Assembly: GCA_050262615.1 (NCBI GenBank)
Contig: JBLNEL010000215.1
Location: 1-5,853, forward strand
Direction of reading: 5' to 3'
DNA from: JAUZPB01 sp050262615
GTDB lineage: Bacteria > Bacteroidota > Ignavibacteria > Ignavibacteriales > SURF-24
Length of the DNA: 5,853 nt
The notes under the pieces were generated by a model, which saw only the letters and a program-made list of their open reading frames with translations, searched no databases and was not told where the DNA came from. Each line of letters starts with the position of its first letter. The stretch's first letter is position 1. This document shows, in pieces, positions 5,163 to 5,853 of the stretch. Position numbers and translations under genes: made by a program.

Positions 5163-5853
5163 AACAACTACCATACTAGTATCATCATCAAAATTGCCGC
5201 CTGTAAAGTCATTAAGCTCCTGTTGTATTTTCAACAGCGGGTCATCGCTGGGATTCAAACCGTCAATTAACTGGACTAATCTTTCCATTCCGAAGGCCTC
5301 TCCCGATGAATTTCTCGATTCAATCATTCCATCTGTTAAAATAAACAGGCAATCTCCGTTTTCTGAAAGATCGATTTGGATGTCGTCAAAGCCTCCATCT
5401 TTTGAAAATCCGAGCAATAGTCCATGTGACTTTTTCTGCTCAGCTTTCTGAGAAGCTTTTTTACTAACAACAGGCAGGTCGCCTGCCCCTGAGTATTTGG
5501 CTTTTGCATTTCTGCGGTCAATAATAATAATTGAGAGAGTAGCAAAAACCTCGGAGAACTTAGTATCGTTATAAATCGATTCATTAATCTTCTGCAGAAC
5601 CTCAGAAGCAGCAATTTGGCCTGAGACCGACTGAAGTGCAGTTCTTACCACACTGCGTATATAACCGGCATAAGCTACTGCAAAGAACCAGGCGCCCCAC
5701 CTTTTTCCCATTACATCGCCCAGCACAACTGCCAGGCGGTCCTCATCGAGCCTGAAGTAATCAATAAAATCTCCGCCCGGAATCCCTTTATACGGAACAT
5801 GCCAATGAGTTATCCGGAATCCCTGAAATTCAGGGAGTTCATCCGGAACGACC
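5148..5853 (-). CDS. SpoIIE/RsbU-type PP2C serine phosphatase, C-terminal part (5' end outside window)
   Basis: The minus-strand frame is open to the window edge, so about 234 C-terminal residues are seen and the N-terminal region, where sensor domains usually sit, is missing. A GTG at 5724-5726 is internal, because the conserved domain continues upstream of it. Metal-binding motifs of the PPM/SpoIIE fold are all present in order: GGDFIDYF (first Asp at 5769-5771), GDVMGK (Asp at 5715-5717), ILTDGMIESRN (Asp at 5331-5333) and NFDDDTSMVVV (Asp residues at 5181-5189). The catalytic core therefore looks intact. Such enzymes dephosphorylate serine or threonine on anti-sigma-factor antagonists (STAS proteins) in partner-switching pathways, often in response to stress or a signal sensed by the N-terminal domains. 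No anti-sigma factor or STAS gene is in the window. The segment after GDVMGK reads RWGAWFF instead of the GHG/AA found in RsbU, a variant I have an impression of seeing in this bacterial group. The gene ends inside the 15-base tandem repeat. Confidence 0.92.
   Translation of the reverse strand, partial: VVPDELPEFQGFRITHWHVPYKGIPGGDFIDYFRLDEDRLAVVLGDVMGKRWGAWFFAVAYAGYIRSVVRTALQSVSGQIAASEVLQKINESIYNDTKFSEVFATLSIIIIDRRNAKAKYSGAGDLPVVSKKASQKAEQKKSHGLLLGFSKDGGFDDIQIDLSENGDCLFILTDGMIESRNSSGEAFGMERLVQLIDGLNPSDDPLLKIQQELNDFTGGNFDDDTSMVVVTKVI

Noticed and set aside
5336..5614. A 92-codon minus-strand open frame within the phosphatase gene
   Set aside because: It is a same-strand shadow in another frame of the phosphatase catalytic domain, whose motifs are continuous through this region, so no frameshift is needed.

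Overview
The window looks like ordinary chromosomal DNA from a moderately AT-rich member of the Bacteroidota/Chlorobi group, possibly an Ignavibacteria-like lineage. This is inferred from the protein types: a DUF6263-like exported protein, a DUF4922 HIT-like protein, a short RlpA, and a SpoIIE-type phosphatase with a DVMGKRWGAWFF core. No rRNA or other decisive marker is present. There is no tRNA, CRISPR array, insertion sequence or phage gene.

Layout from left to right. (1) Positions 1-1372, plus strand: the C-terminal part of an M28 zinc aminopeptidase, then 18 bases later an exported DUF6263-like protein. The two are probably co-transcribed. (2) Positions 1373-1574: a short spacer with three degenerate 12-base repeats and a strong symmetrical hairpin that can stop transcription from both sides. 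(3) Positions 1575-2099, minus strand: a membrane-anchored RlpA-like septal/peptidoglycan lytic transglycosylase that starts at TTG. (4) Positions 2100-2466: a very AT-rich divergent spacer with inverted and direct repeats. It must hold the promoters for rlpA and for the next plus-strand operon. (5) Positions 2467-4936, plus strand: a tightly coupled pair. The first is a double GT-A (family 2) glycosyltransferase whose first half looks catalytically dead. The second is a DUF4922 protein of the GalT/Ap4A-phosphorylase/GDPGP branch of the HIT superfamily. (6) Positions 4937-5147: a second perfect bidirectional terminator, followed by an unusual 15-base tandem repeat. (7) Positions 5088-5853, minus strand: the repeat runs into the end of a SpoIIE/RsbU-type PP2C phosphatase gene whose 5' part lies outside the window.

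The part most likely to be an undescribed system is the glycosyltransferase-DUF4922 pair. One enzyme should transfer a sugar, and its partner has the HxHxQ nucleotidyl-transfer motif expected of an enzyme that makes or breaks a sugar nucleotide. The most unusual DNA-level structure is the 15-base repeat at 5088-5162. It copies the last five codons of the phosphatase gene, stop included, giving a ladder of five in-frame TAG codons.
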